Source: Klebsormidium nitens (taxonomy: Eukaryota > Streptophyta > Klebsormidiophyceae > Klebsormidiales > Klebsormidiaceae). From it: DNA of 55,082 nt. Location: NCBI GenBank assembly GCA_000708835.1, contig DF237159.1:2466-57547 (forward strand), written 5' to 3'. Numbering within the stretch: position 1 is the stretch's first letter; each line of letters opens with the position of its first letter. The translations under genes were made by a program, and so were the position numbers. Below, in pieces: positions 1-12,300 of this stretch. The notes below the pieces were generated by a model that saw nothing but the letters and a program-made list of their open reading frames with translations, searched no databases and was not told where the DNA came from.

Positions 1-3000
1 CCTGCTACAATTCCCCCTCGCAACACTCCCCCCCGTCACAATTCCGCCTGCAACGCTTCCCCCTGTTACGAGCGCTCCCTCAACCCTTTCTCCCGTCACA
101 AATCCCCCCGTAACCCTAACCCCAACTCTCGCTCCGATCACATTAGCGCCAACTTTGAGCCCCATTACTCCAGCCCCGACCCTCGCTCCCATAGCCACGA
201 CTGCCCCCTTAACCAAAGCACCGACAATTGCCCCCGTAATAAGCACCGCGGCGCCCATTCCTAAGGTTACCATCCCCACAACACTCGCGCCTAACGCGCC
301 CTTTGTTCCCCCTGCCGCAACACTGCCTTCGACACTAACCCCGCCGCTAACCCCGCCGCTAACCATTCCGCCCGCGGCCACGGTTGCACCTACCACACCT
401 GTTACGACACCTGTCACACCAACGTCAGTTGTCCCTTCCGGAACCACCGTAACCCCGTCTCTAACCCCCCCCGTAACCACCCCCCCGGTCGTCACCGTCA
501 CGCCTTCCACCCCCCCAGGTTCTGCAGTCGGCGCGACCCCCTCAAACGCGAATCCGGTTTCGGCGACAAATACGAAAAGCAAGAGTTCAAGCTGGATTGT
601 CCCGGTGGCCGCTGGAGGGGGCGCGGGAGTTTTGGGCCTTGTTGCTCTTGGCCTCGTTCTCTGCTGCTGCCTGAATAGAAGGAAGAGAAGCGACAGGCGG
701 GATGAACAGGGCCTCTCGCTGAAGGGGGATTCCTTTGGCAGCGGACAGGGGCCGGTGCTGCCGCTGTATGAGATGAATGGAGGTGGGCTTATCTTTGACG
801 TTCTGCAATCTCGTTTATAGGTTTCCAATCTCATCTTGTTCTCAGAGATTCGTCTTTGCAATGGAGGGATCCCTGGAGGAAAGGGCATTCGACAAACTGG
901 ACAGTTGAAAGAAGTAAATTGTTGGTTGGGAGTTTCACATTTGTTCGTAGTCCCTCGAATTTCCAAAGCAGTTTGTTTTTGGCACTCAGGTTGTTGTTGA
1001 CTTGCCGCACTCCAATTAAAATATTGTATCAGTTCAGTGGGGCTGCTGATATGGCTACGCTTTTCCACGATTGAAAAAGTTGAACCTTCTTGACTTGAGC
1101 GTCAACTTGGGAGTGCAATCGAAATCAGAGACTATCTGCTAACTGAAGCAGGCTGAGATGCGACTCATTTTATACTATTTACCTTTCCTTTTCTGTTCAT
1201 GATCCATCAAAATCTACACCAGTTGTTTGGGGTACTCTGGAGGTTATTGACCTGCCGAACTGGATCAACATGTTGTACCTTGTCGGAGGGGCTGCAGATA
1301 CGGCTACGCTACTTTGTGAAGCAAAAACTCGTATCTACTGGACTTGAGCGCCAACTTAAAAAGTGTAGAGTCTGCTTGGCTGATGAAAGCAGCTCGAGAT
1401 GTGGACTCAACCTAATTTTCCCCTCTCAAGTTTGTGTTATTGATATTAAGTTGAAGCCTTTGTTGTTGTCACGGAAAGCGACCTTTTGTTTCCTCTCCCT
1501 TTGAGTGATCGGGGTGAAGGCCTCTCTTACAATCTACAATGTCGGTCTAGACCTTTTGCCCGTATTGCCCTTAAAGACCCCCGCTTGCCTCTTCAAGGCC
1601 AGTCCTTGTGTAGATTCAAATGTGCTTTAGCAAGCCCAAGAACACTCGCTACTCAAACCGACGAGAGGCATGCGACCTCTTGAATCAAACGTTGTCTGCT
1701 GGCTCACGGCTCCTCCCCTCTCCCCTGCCGCAGGTTTCCGCAGCTCTCGTGCATCCAATCGCCCCCACTCAAGCCAGACCCCCCGTGCCTCCTTAGGGCA
1801 GACAGGCGCTTCTGCGAGCGCTTACCCCGTTTCGGGGGGGAGCACCTCTTCCCGAGGGAGCCGGGAAACCGGAACGACGGCTGGCAGTTCGCGGGTTCGC
1901 CCTTACTCGCTCCAGGTTAGTAATTAACCCTCAAGGGTCACTGAAGGGGTCTGTTTTGTCCGACTTCGAGATTGAAGAAGACTCTGTTTGTATATCGTTG
2001 TTCCAAGTCGCGGAGAGATGTTGAGATTTCAACCGTTTGCGTGTTTGAGTTTCTGTGCTTTAAAAACAGCTTTTCGCAAAGCAGACGGAGCTTGCTTGGT
2101 TCTGTATACTGTCTATGTTGCCGCTGTGGGATGCGAAAGGTTTTTAGATGGATGTTTAAACGGCTCAATTTGACGTGAGTCTCCGCATACAGAAAAGGTT
2201 ATCCAACAAGAAGTGAGTCCTCTCTCATCTACTGTATGCACACTTTTCTGGAGATGCAAGTCTTCTGCAAGATTCAAAAGAGGTGACCTTTTCCTCGATA
2301 TCCAGTGGACTTTGCTTCAATAGGTACAAAATAACGTTTCTTCTTTTGTGCAGGAACTCACAGACATGAAAGTTGTACAATTCTTAAAGGGTCAATGCCT
2401 TAGACGAGGTAACCGGACGGTCTTTTCTTGTGCAGAAAGTCAAACACGGACCCTTTCCCTGAATCTCAACGGACCAAGAAATAATCAAAATACGATTTTC
2501 TGCTGTGCTGAAACTCAGAAAGGCGACCTTTTCTTTCCTTTTCAATGGACCAATGCTTCGGAAGGCACAAAAACACGTTCTTTCCTTGTGCAGGAATTAA
2601 GACAGGCGACCCTTTCTCCGATTTCCAATGGACCAGATCAGCTTTTCTTTTGCGCAGGAACTTAAGAGAGGCGACCCTTTCCCACTTCCCAATGGACTCC
2701 CGAACTGCAACATACCAAGGCTTCAGAAGAGATAAATGGACGTACTTTTTTAGCGCAGTAACTGTAACAGGCAACCCTTTCCTCATATTGCAATAATTCA
2801 AAAAGGACAGACGGACGGTCTTCTCTAGTGCAGGAACTTAGAGAGGCGACTCTTTTTCCCATCCCCCGTGCTTTAGAAAGAACAAAACAAACAGACGTTC
2901 TTCTCTTGCGCCCCAAAGAGGTAACCCCTTTCCGACTTCCAGTGAACAAATGCTTCAGAGAGGATGAACAAACGTTCTTTTCTTTTGCAGGAACTCAGGC

Positions 3001-6000
3001 AGGCTACCAATGACTTTGATTCTGCCCACAAGCTGGGCGCCGGTGGTTTCGGGACAGTGTACCGGGGCGTTCTGCCTAGCGGGAAAGAGATTGCGGTGAA
3101 GCGGTCGGGGCAAGGGCAAAAGGACTACAGACAGTTCCGCAATGAGGTGAGGGAATTTAGCGGGAGAGTTTTGGGGCTTCGATCTGTTTTGGGCTGCTTT
3201 CGGGAAGGGTGATTCGTCTTTCTGCTGCGTTTCGACTCTCTTTCTCAGCAGTCAGGCACGTGCGCGCAACTTGGAAATCAGCTCCGAAGTAGTGTACACG
3301 CCAAGGAAGGCGAGAAGACTCTCTTTAATGTAAGGTTACCTTGCGCCCCCTCGCTTTGTCAGCTGGATTTGAGACGCCTGGTCCAGCTTTCCACATTCTG
3401 CTACCCGTTGCATATGGTTTCTCGTTGGCCAGGCGCGGATTCAGCACTTACGATTCCTGAGAAGTGCTTCGAAACGTTTAAATTGCACGTTGATTAACGC
3501 GGTTCCACAGATTCTACCTGCCACGTGGAGCTTCTGAGCCGACTTATTCCGGCACATCGGGAGTTCGGCTTTACAAAACAGAACTAAAGTAGAACACTTC
3601 CGCAATCGTTCAGAATCTGAACCCCGGTTTCTGCTTTTCAGGTGGAGCTCCTGAGCCGCCTTCACCACCGGCACTTGGTTGGACTCCTCGGTTTTTGCGA
3701 CGACGACGATGAACAGATGCTGGTCTACGAATTTATGGCCAACGGGGCAATTACCGAACACTTCAAAGGTAAGCGCGCTCTACGTGTTCTTTGTTTAGTG
3801 TGTCCCTGGTTATGGTCCTTTTTGCGTGTTTTTGTACTGTCCCAGTCCGGGTTCGGGGATTGTCGCGCAGACGGTCTACGAGTGCATGGCAACGGAGCCA
3901 TCGCCGAACACTTGAAGCGTGAGCGCACTTTTTGCTGGTTATGGTCCTTTTTGCGTCTTTTCAGATGTGCTATTCCGGATTCGAGGATAGCCGCGCAGAT
4001 GCTGGTGTACGAGTTGTTGGCCAACGGGGCAATCACCGAACAACTCAACCGTGAGCGCGCTTTTCGATGTTGGCGAGTTGCTGGCGCTTTGCGACCAGCA
4101 CCTCGCACCGCCTAGGAACGCATTTTGACACGATTTTCTAAAATCGCCAACTGCCTCGAGCAGCTTCAGGTCCCACACCTTGATTGGCAGTTTCTCCCGT
4201 GATGTCAGATTCAATGTGCTCACGGATTCAAAGGACTCCCACGCACAAACCAGGCCGCCTCCGATTCAAAGGTTGACCAGGCCTCCCTTTGCCTTCTGTC
4301 TGTTGACGGTCAGAGTTGAGCAAGGAACGAGCGGCTTAGAAAGAGAAGCGGAACAGAGCCTTGAAATGCTCGTTCTTTTCAGCCGAGAAGGCGACCCTTT
4401 CCTGACAGTCCCGTCTCGCAGTCGCCCCCAGCTCCGCCCGGGGGTTCGACTACCTGCACTGTTGGGGCAAGTCCATAGTACTCCGAGCAGAACGAAGCAG
4501 GATGCTAACGATAGTATTCTGCAGATGTTTCGAACGTAGGTGTCTCTCTTTGCAGCGGAAAAAGCGACCCTTTCTTGGCAGTCCCGCCTACGGTCGCCCC
4601 TGATTTCGCCCAGGGACTCAATTATCTACACAAGTGGGCATCTCTCAGAATATTTTTCAAGCAAACAGGGACAGACGGGGCAGAGTTAGACTTCAGAGAA
4701 CTCTTCAATACGTCCACGTAATTTCTGCAGCGGTAAGGGCGACCCTCTTCTGACAATCCCGCCTTATGGTCGCCCTCGGTTCCGCGCAGGGCCTCGACTA
4801 CCAGCATACAGTCGGACGGATCCAAAGATGCCTTTTGGATAGGAGCAAAGCAGTATTCTGGACGCCTTGAAACATGCACGTCTTTTTGCAGCGGAAAGGG
4901 CGACCCTCTCCTGGCAGTCCCGCCTTATGGTCGCCCTCGGCTCCGCGCGGGGGCTCGACTATCTGCACAATTGGGCGGACCCTCCGATCGTGCACCGGGA
5001 CGTAAAGAGCGACAACATTCTGCTGGATGCGGACTTTAGCGCCAAGGTGGCCGACTTTGGGCTCTCGCGCCTGACGCCAACGGCTCAGACGATGACTATG
5101 TCCGGCGTGAAGGGGACTTTTGGTAAGCTTTTGCGCAAAAACTCCTAGGTTTCGTCAAGCCTGAAGTTCTGAGCCCTTGCTCTTTCCCTTCGAATTTCAC
5201 TCAGCAACGGTGCTCCAAAGGCGACGACCTTGAGCTATTGCGCCTGCCGCACCCGAGCAGACGGACTATGTCCGGCGTTGAAAGCGACTTTCGGTGTGCA
5301 AACATGCGAATCGGTCTGGTCTTGGACATGTCCGGTCCTTCATCTGTGTTCGAACGCCCGCTGTAGAAAGTCTTGACTCACTAAGGTGGCACCACAGTCC
5401 GGCGTTCCAGTCCAGTAAACGAGCGTCATGGTTTGCGACTTGAGAAACTCTCGGTGCACGCTAGTTTGCAGAACCGTAAACCTCCTAAGGAAATTCAAAA
5501 TGCGAATATCCTCTAAAAAAATGTCAAAGCGGTTTCGGCGGACGTGACTCAGTGACCGGAGATACGCCTTTCGTGTCGTCTGTAAGGCCACTTGCCGTTG
5601 GAGTCGCAGCGACACACAGTCGACGTCTGTACTTGAGGTGTCGCCGCAAGGTCACTTGGATCAATCTTTTCGACTCGCACATTCCTCTTCGGGCGTTCAA
5701 AGGCAGCCATGTCAGCCCCGATGTCAAGCTCATCAGCCCCGATATCAAGTCCGTGTGATTCGCAGCGACAAGAAACGGCCGCAGGCAAGCTTTACATTTG
5801 CCGTTTCTTTGTACGCCCTTTTAAAGTAACAATCAACTCACGACCTGTCCCCTTTCTGTGCAGGTTATATCGACCCTAACTATGCGGCCGGTCAGCCCCT
5901 AACCAAGAAGAGCGACGTGTATTCTTTCGGCGTGGTGCTTCTGCAACTGGTGTCGGGAAGACTGGCGGTCGATCTCACTCGGCCGCAAGCAGAGTGGAGC

Positions 6001-7216
6001 CTCGTGGAATGGGTGAGGGTTTGCGCACCTTTTGATTCAAAGTGGTCTTCAGTGGAAGATAGTGGACCGGAATTCCGCCATCATTCCAACGGCTGTCGTC
6101 CTACGTCTGCCCGCGTTCTCATCTGCTGCTCTTTGTCTGCGGTTTGATTAGATTGGGAAAGTCCGCGGTCTGTCAAAACCCTTTCTCAACAGCTCCTCCC
6201 GTTCATCTTTTCATGTCCTTCTTGTTTCTGTTATTGGATTGGCACGGCGTGTTCTGTTGATTCCCACGTGCAAACCTTAAAACATCCGTTGTCTTCCCTT
6301 CTGGCCCGCTCGTTGACCTTTTGGGGAACGGTGCGTTCGGTATACATGTAACTTGCAAAGTAGAAGGCTCTTTACACAACTGAGTGCCTTGTTGCGACTC
6401 GACACTTCTCTTCAAGAGCACAGCTGACTGGAGAACAGTGCAAAGTAGGGTTCTGATCCAGGCCCTTCATTTCCGGACGGAGAAGCGGCGAGAGGGACAC
6501 GGGCACTGAATATAAAGCCAAGCCTCTCAGAAGATGGAAGCACGCATCCCCAAGCTCCCTGCCCTTGACTGCCGTTTTCTGCAACGCCTCATCCGTCTTT
6601 CCTGAGCGGAATCCTTTGTCGAAAATTGCTGCCCTTGTAAAACTGCTCACGGCAAAGCTCCGTCTCTTTCCAGGCCCGCCCGTTCCTACACGAGAAGCGG
6701 TACACCCCTCTCGTCGACCCGCGCATGGGAGACTATAACGTCGAAGATTTGGCGACGCTCTGTGCGCTCATCGGACGCATGCTCTCCCGGCAAGCGTCCG
6801 CGCGTCCGCCCATGTCGGAAGTCGTTCGTGCGATTGAACGGCTGGTGGCGTCCGATGCCGAGCAATCGACGGCTTTCGAGCCAGCGTACAACGAGGAGGA
6901 ACCGGCGCCGTTGGATCTGAGCCACTTTTCGTACAACTCCTCCGCACAGGGGTCGGAAGGAACTAGATCAAGCGGGAGCTCGGGGTATGCCACGTCAGCG
7001 GGGTTCCCTACGTCAGCACGGACGATGAGGGACGTCACGAGGTCGAGCATGGGGAGCGCCAATCCGCGATCAAGGGGTGGGGATCTAAGGTCCTCAAGGG
7101 CATCCGATGGTCGCAGTTCAGGCACGCGGCAGGAGGGGAGTGGAGAGTTTTTGACTCAGCCGCCAAATGTGATGTTCACACGGTTGCAAGAGAGCAGGTT
7201 ATACGAGGGAAGATAA
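1..7216 (+). CDS. Proline/threonine-rich receptor-like protein kinase (PERK-like), 5' end outside window
   Basis: Seven visible exons: <1-782, 1734-1915, 2991-3146, 3642-3768, 4892-5122, 5864-6012, 6674-7216 (stop). Every junction is GT..AG and phases match, giving about 722 residues. The reading frame is open from base 2, so the start codon and signal peptide lie upstream. Order: a long Pro/Thr/Val-rich, extensin-like ectodomain; one membrane helix around 595-670 ending in a Cys triplet and a basic stop-transfer (NRRKRSDRR); a Ser/Thr/Gly-rich juxtamembrane exon; then a Ser/Thr kinase. Kinase motifs seen: ELRQATNDF entry, glycine loop [10 protein letters not shown], lysine in EIAVKR, catalytic HRDVKSDN (RD kinase), DFG in VADFGLSR, and [11 protein letters not shown]. 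The C-terminal tail (6850-7213) is Ser/Gly-rich. Family knowledge says it acts at the plasma membrane and may sense the wall; the ligand is unknown. Its introns carry the splice-edge echoes listed separately. Confidence 0.9.
2260..2990 (+). repeat. Echo array of the exon-3 acceptor of the receptor kinase
   Basis: Eight or so degenerate copies of the acceptor plus exon start (CAGGAACTCAG...) precede the true acceptor at 2989-2990. Landmarks are near 2270, 2351, 2442, 2508, 2591, 2655, 2756, 2831 and a weak one near 2910. The copies share GGCGACCCTTTCC after the CAG, while the true exon reads GGCTACCAATGAC, so the copies resemble one another more than they resemble the exon. Spacing is irregular, about 64-101 bp. 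Several keep a good pyrimidine tract and CAG and could act as decoy acceptors. Confidence 0.8.
3512..3572 (+). repeat. Echo of the exon-4 acceptor edge of the receptor kinase
   Basis: CACGTGGAGCTTCTGAGCCG here matches the start of exon 4 (GTGGAGCTCCTGAGCCG at 3642), and CCGGCAC follows in both. The copy lies about 125 bp upstream, inside the intron, and its AG acceptor has been lost. Confidence 0.7.
3864..4060 (+). repeat. Two echoes of the exon-4 donor edge of the receptor kinase
   Basis: The true exon end carries the codons for [14 protein letters not shown] and the donor GT at 3769. Two downstream copies inside the intron repeat the same stretch: 3864-3925 with a donor-like GT at 3919, and 3990-4060 with GT at 4051. 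Spacing is 150 and 132 bp. The third copy stays close to the original (about 50 bp with few changes) and ends in GTGAGCGCG, a good donor. Confidence 0.8.
4370..4830 (+). repeat. Three-copy echo array of the exon-5 acceptor edge
   Basis: Three degenerate copies of about 100 bp of exon plus about 70 bp of intron lie before the true acceptor. The AG of each copy is at 4381-4382, 4554-4555 and 4729-4730, and the true one is at 4890-4891, giving spacings of 173, 175 and 161 bp. The first and third copies have TGA where the true exon has the TGG of TLSWQSRL, and the second is frameshifted, so none could replace the exon. Confidence 0.85.
5215..5410 (+). repeat. Degenerate echoes of the exon-5 donor edge
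   Basis: The exon end reads ATGTCCGGCGTGAAGGGGAC before the donor GT at 5123. A copy at 5270-5300 reads ATGTCCGGCGTTGAAAGCGA and its flank (CTTGAGCTATTGCGCCTGCC) matches the exon just upstream. Shorter remnants (TCCGG) occur near 5330 and 5398. Confidence 0.6.
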
Positions 7217-9388
7217 GATTGTGCCTACTAGATTCTAGCCCCAGAAGTCCACGAAAGCGGACTGTGACCTAGATTTATTGTCATGTGTTGATTGCTAGTA
7301 GCGCAACCGTTTGCATTGAAGACAAGGTCGCCTTTTCACTAGTTGCAACCGTAATCAAGCTTACAAGGCACGTTATGGTGTTAGGTGTTTAAGCCTAGGA
7401 GGATATCATACGCGTGACAATGATACGAAGTGCCCACCGCACCCTCAATAAGTATAGTGGATTGTGTACCGACTGTATCCTGGAAAATCCAATTACAGTA
7501 GAGACGTTAAGTATCGTGACCTAGATGGTGGGAGCTCAGTGGTTGTCAGACCCGTGAAGATGACCGTCAGCTTCTGCTACAAAACCAGACACTAGAGTAC
7601 TTGAGAATGACGGTAGTCAAGTACGACGGTAGTGAAGCAACAACAATTAAGTTAAGTGCATGTATTTTGGGCTTCAAGAAATTTGGAACCCGCACAACTG
7701 GCATGCTAACTAAATGATGGCAGCAATGTACCATCATAGTCAAGGTCCGACGCTCTTATATCATGAACTTACACGCTGTGGTATTTTTTCTTAATCACGG
7801 GCTTCTAAACCTTACGTTATCTTTGCTGCATGCAAAGTTGAAGGGCCAATTCATGTTGAGTGCAAGTAACTTTAAGCTTGGCTGGTCCTCGAATGTCGGT
7901 CGATCACTGCATGCATGACGTACTACCTTAAGATCGTATTAATTAACAATTGGACACGAACCAGATTCAAGTTGTCTCATATATATGGCCGGTCGGACGC
8001 GGTTGCGGTTCACTTATATCGGGCCAACCACGGACTCATCCCAAAATTTGAACATCATGGCGTGAGCCTGCTGGATCGTTGGATAATTTCATTGGCCACC
8101 TGCTCAGGGGCATGCCAGTTGGATGGGATAAGAAAAGCCGGGTACTATGGGTCTCGATCCGACATTGTTAGTCTCTTCTTCATTGATAATTGCCAACATG
8201 TGGTAGCTTCCGTATCATAATCCTCATGTCGACAAGAGTGACTACTACATAGCTGCCGGGGCCGACTCCGATCACATGATGGTGCCTCATCGTGGATCGC
8301 AAGGGAATCTTTCGTATGCATGCAACGTACATATACTACTGCTCATCATACCCGCCATAATTTGCAAGCATATAGAATAAGTATAGAATATTATTCATGT
8401 TGATTGAATGGCTTTTCGATCTTGCAAGGTATTCATAGGGATATTCAAACGAGTCTGGCAAGAGCATATGACGTTGTTCGTGACCATGTCTCAAGCTGGT
8501 CTTTTTATTTCTTCGCACGCGGCCTGATTGAAGAGCGAGTCTTTCATGCATCATTGAGCATACAATTCTGAGGGTTTGATCCTTCTACTCATATCACGCG
8601 TACACGCGGATCCTATGGTGCGCGTTTTGACCTCAGCAACAAATGGAGAACTTATGGCCTTCCATGCACCTTCCATGAGGCTCAGCTTGAAGCTATGATG
8701 CTAGCTATGATGCTGCTATCCACATTGCAAGCTAGAATAGTTGTTTAAGTTGTTGTCTGATCGGATGCGACTTGAAATTTTATACGACCCTTGTCATCTG
8801 CGTGGCCATTCAATGGCAGAGGCTCTCATCCTCTCAAAATAGGTAGGTACCTACGTCAGATTTTCATGTCTGTACGGTCAGGGTAGACAGTGACTGGCCG
8901 GTGCACATGGTCTAGACTCTAGCCTACATGGTATTACAGTCACGTCACCGGTCACCAAACCAGTCAACTTAACCCAGAAATCTGATGACCGTTGGTCGAA
9001 GAACGTGTTCCCGGAGCCGTACGATCCTTTTGTACGGTCGAGATTACTCGGAAGAAGGTAAGGTACATCCTGGTATGATTCAAGTCAGGCCACACGCAGC
9101 CTGCTCGTGTCTGCGAAACCGGGTTTGAGATTGTGGTTCAGAATGCGGTTCCCACTTTACAGCAAAAAGCAACACAGGAGTGGCAGAAAGTGCAGCTTTT
9201 GAGGCTGTGACTGGCTGTGACTCCTCTCTGGAAAGGGACTCTTTCCGAAGGTGCCGCATTCGCCTTCTTTGTGGTTGCATGAGTCTCCCTTCCACCTGCA
9301 ACAACCTGGAAGAGACCTTTTACGAGTCAATGTGGGTTTGATTTGGCACCATCTATCGTCGTAGCTTACGCTAGACGGGCCCCCAGCC
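7217..9388. other. Intergenic spacer between receptor kinase and carbonic anhydrase
   Basis: It holds the 3' flank of the kinase and the promoter of the carbonic anhydrase. The first 1.7 kb is more AT-rich than the genes and contains several CATGCATG-type palindromes (near 7910 and 8316). I found no convincing exon, RNA gene or transposon; the open frames in it are short and unlike any family I know. Confidence 0.5.
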
Positions 9389-12300
9389 ATGGCGGCTGCC
9401 CTGGTGAAGTCACAGTTCTACTGGCCCGGGCACTTGGTTCGACAGCCCTCAAACAACCACCAGCACACTGGAAGGATCCAAGCTAGTCTGCACAATGCAG
9501 GTCCCGTACCCACTCCATCTGCTCAGAGAGCACCACAGAAGGCCGCTGCCACTGAGAAGCCGCTACAAAGCCAGGAGAGAAAGGACAATGCAGCCATGCA
9601 AACGAAGGACCTCAAGCTAGTAACACCTTCAGAAGCAAGGGATGAGGCATCCAAGAAGCGAGCACCTCTCATTAGTCGGGAAAGAGTGAACCACCAGGGA
9701 AGGAGGAGTCTGCTTACCAAAGGCCTGATGGCGGCAGCATTGTGCCCTCTCTGTTCAGACTTGCAACACGCATCAGCTGCAGAGTGGGGCTATGGCGGGC
9801 CTGCGGGGCCGCTGAGATGGGGTGGCTTTTGTATACTAGGGAGACAGCAGTCGCCGATCGACATGCCTGTGAAAGGCACTTCATACAGGCCTGACACATT
9901 CGGCAAGCTGCAGTTCGACTACCATGCCGCTGACGTCAACATTCTAAACACGGGACACGGCACAATGCAGGTAAGCAAGACCTGCATTTCTGTCGTCAGC
10001 TTCAGATTACATTCCCTGGTGTTTTGTTGCTTACGAAGGCACTCAATGGGTCACAATGACCTCAATGGATATAGTGTCAAGAGGTGGCCAGGAGAGTTAG
10101 CAACCTGCCAGAAAGAAGAAGCATGCAAGCGACTGCACCTTCCCTCCAGGTTGACTGCAGCGTTACCAAATGCAGGAATCTTCAGTGTAGTTTTCCGGAC
10201 TCTCAGCTTGCTGTCGTGTTTGGCTTCCCCTGTTTGTTGAATCGCTGCTTTCAAAAAGGAGACGGAAATTGACGTGCAATGTTATTCTCACCCTGGAAGC
10301 TCACCAGGAGTTTCGATCGCCTCTCAGCACATGCCTCCTAAGTCTTACCTGAATTCTCTCAAGATGATCCGAAGCGAAGAACTACCTGGCTAATGTGCGC
10401 CACCGTTCGGCCATGTGCACTTCCAACCTGCGCGCTCGTATGCTTAGGGATCCACCATGATGCGGTCACTGAACCTCGGATGACATCACATCAGTGGCGT
10501 AGCAGTCTCATCACGATGCGCTCAGTGACGTTCTTTCCTCCCCGTCCAGGTCAACTTTCCGGCCGGGAGCAGCACATTGAGAGTGGGAAAAAGGACGCTG
10601 GACCTCCTCCAGTTCCACTTCCACAGCCCCAGCGAGCACGCTGTTGACGGAGAGCGGTTTGATATGGAGGCGCACATGGTGCACAGTGAGCTGTCTGTGA
10701 CCTATCATACACTATCCATCTTACCACCTGTTCATGAGAGCAGGCCTGAGTTTGCAGCAAACGGGCATTTTACTCTGGAGGTGTTAAGGAGCTCTTGCGC
10801 CTGCTGGTCAGATGCAGGACTCCTTGTCTTCTCCCAATTCATATCAGATGAAGCACATCAACAGGCTTCACATGGAAGAATTGTCTCAGCAAACAGGTTG
10901 TGTGGTGGTTGAACACAGGGTCTGTCTTTGCAATCATTGTTGTGCGTACGTCGCTGCTATGGCTGACTCAGCAGTCCGCTTTGTGCAGAGGATCGTGAAA
11001 CCGGGACCCTAGCTGTTGTTGGGTGAGTCCTGTCCTCCCATCTGATTTGGTAAAACAGCCTCTGTTGTGAGTGAGCAGGTGCCGGCAGCCATCTTCTGTC
11101 CAATCACTTTTAATAGAGGCAGGGCTTCTCTTGACCTTTCGCTCATGCATCGCTGCTTATATGCGGCATTTCTTTGAGCTTGCCCGTCAACTGCGGATCT
11201 TCTTCAGAATCTCCATAAACGTCGTTCGCTTTTTCAAACACCAAGATATACTTTCAATAAAGGAAACATATTCAATGTCATGACATTCTTGGGTTATGCT
11301 ACAGGACGCTCCTCCAGGCCGTTCCGGACGTGGAGGCCCTCTTCAACCCGGCCCTTGAAGCAGCACTTCAACTTGCTCCCCGCGAGCACGGAGCTATGAA
11401 GTAAGCTTTGCAAAATCTGCTCTTGTTTGGGGAGGCACCTCAATCACCTGCAGACCGCATTGACATGTGCATGGCTTTCATTGGACACCCTTTTAGGCTG
11501 TTTTGACCCTCGGCTGTTCGTAGGTTCCATGTAGTAGAAGTAACTCCTGTGCTTTCTGACGACTGACAGTGCGTGCTTCCTTTCTTTTCCATTCCCCAAT
11601 TGGGGTCAGGGAGCATCCATCTTGTGAAGTGACAAATATACCTTTGATTTGCATAAACCTTGTAGAGTTGTAGTCAGTTTACTGCAAAGTCTGGCAGTGC
11701 AAGCAGCAGTTGATGAAAAGGTGCTCTTCTTCTGCTCAGTAAATGTACATGATAGCTTCCGAGCCTTCAAGATGATTGTACGAATCCTGGGCGTGCAGTT
11801 ACACAATCTCAAACAGATGTCCTTTGCTTTAAAGCCTTTGGAAAGCTGAATGCTCAAAATCCCGTTGATTGCAGGCCTGCGGCAGTCTGCGCCCCCACTT
11901 GCATCAACGTGAAAGTCTCTGCTGAAGACCTCCTCCCAGTTGTCAGCGACGTAAGTGGCTCTATCCAAGAGTAATTATTTATGTCAGCTGAGATCGTTGT
12001 TACTGACGTCAGAACTCAAGCACCTGCTTTCAGGGTGGAAAGAAGTTCGTTGTGCCTTGCTGTTGCAATTCCCTGCTGTTGACAAAGCCTTGTCCTGTCA
12101 ACCCCCCCTGTCATGTTATGCCGTCTCATGATGAATAGATGCAGAGCAACAATACACAACATCGTCTCAAAAGAAGGGACTCAGGGCAGGGTAAACATGT
12201 GCCCCTTGTCTTTATGGCACCCGTGCGACCTGGCTAATGATCAAACAGCGTTCGTTCAGCAATTCCTTGCTAACATCATCATCAGGCTAGAAGGTACACT

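Noticed and set aside
2464-2949. Several minus-strand open frames across the kinase intron 2
   Set aside because: They arise because the repeat units of the echo array share a stop-free frame; composition is repetitive.
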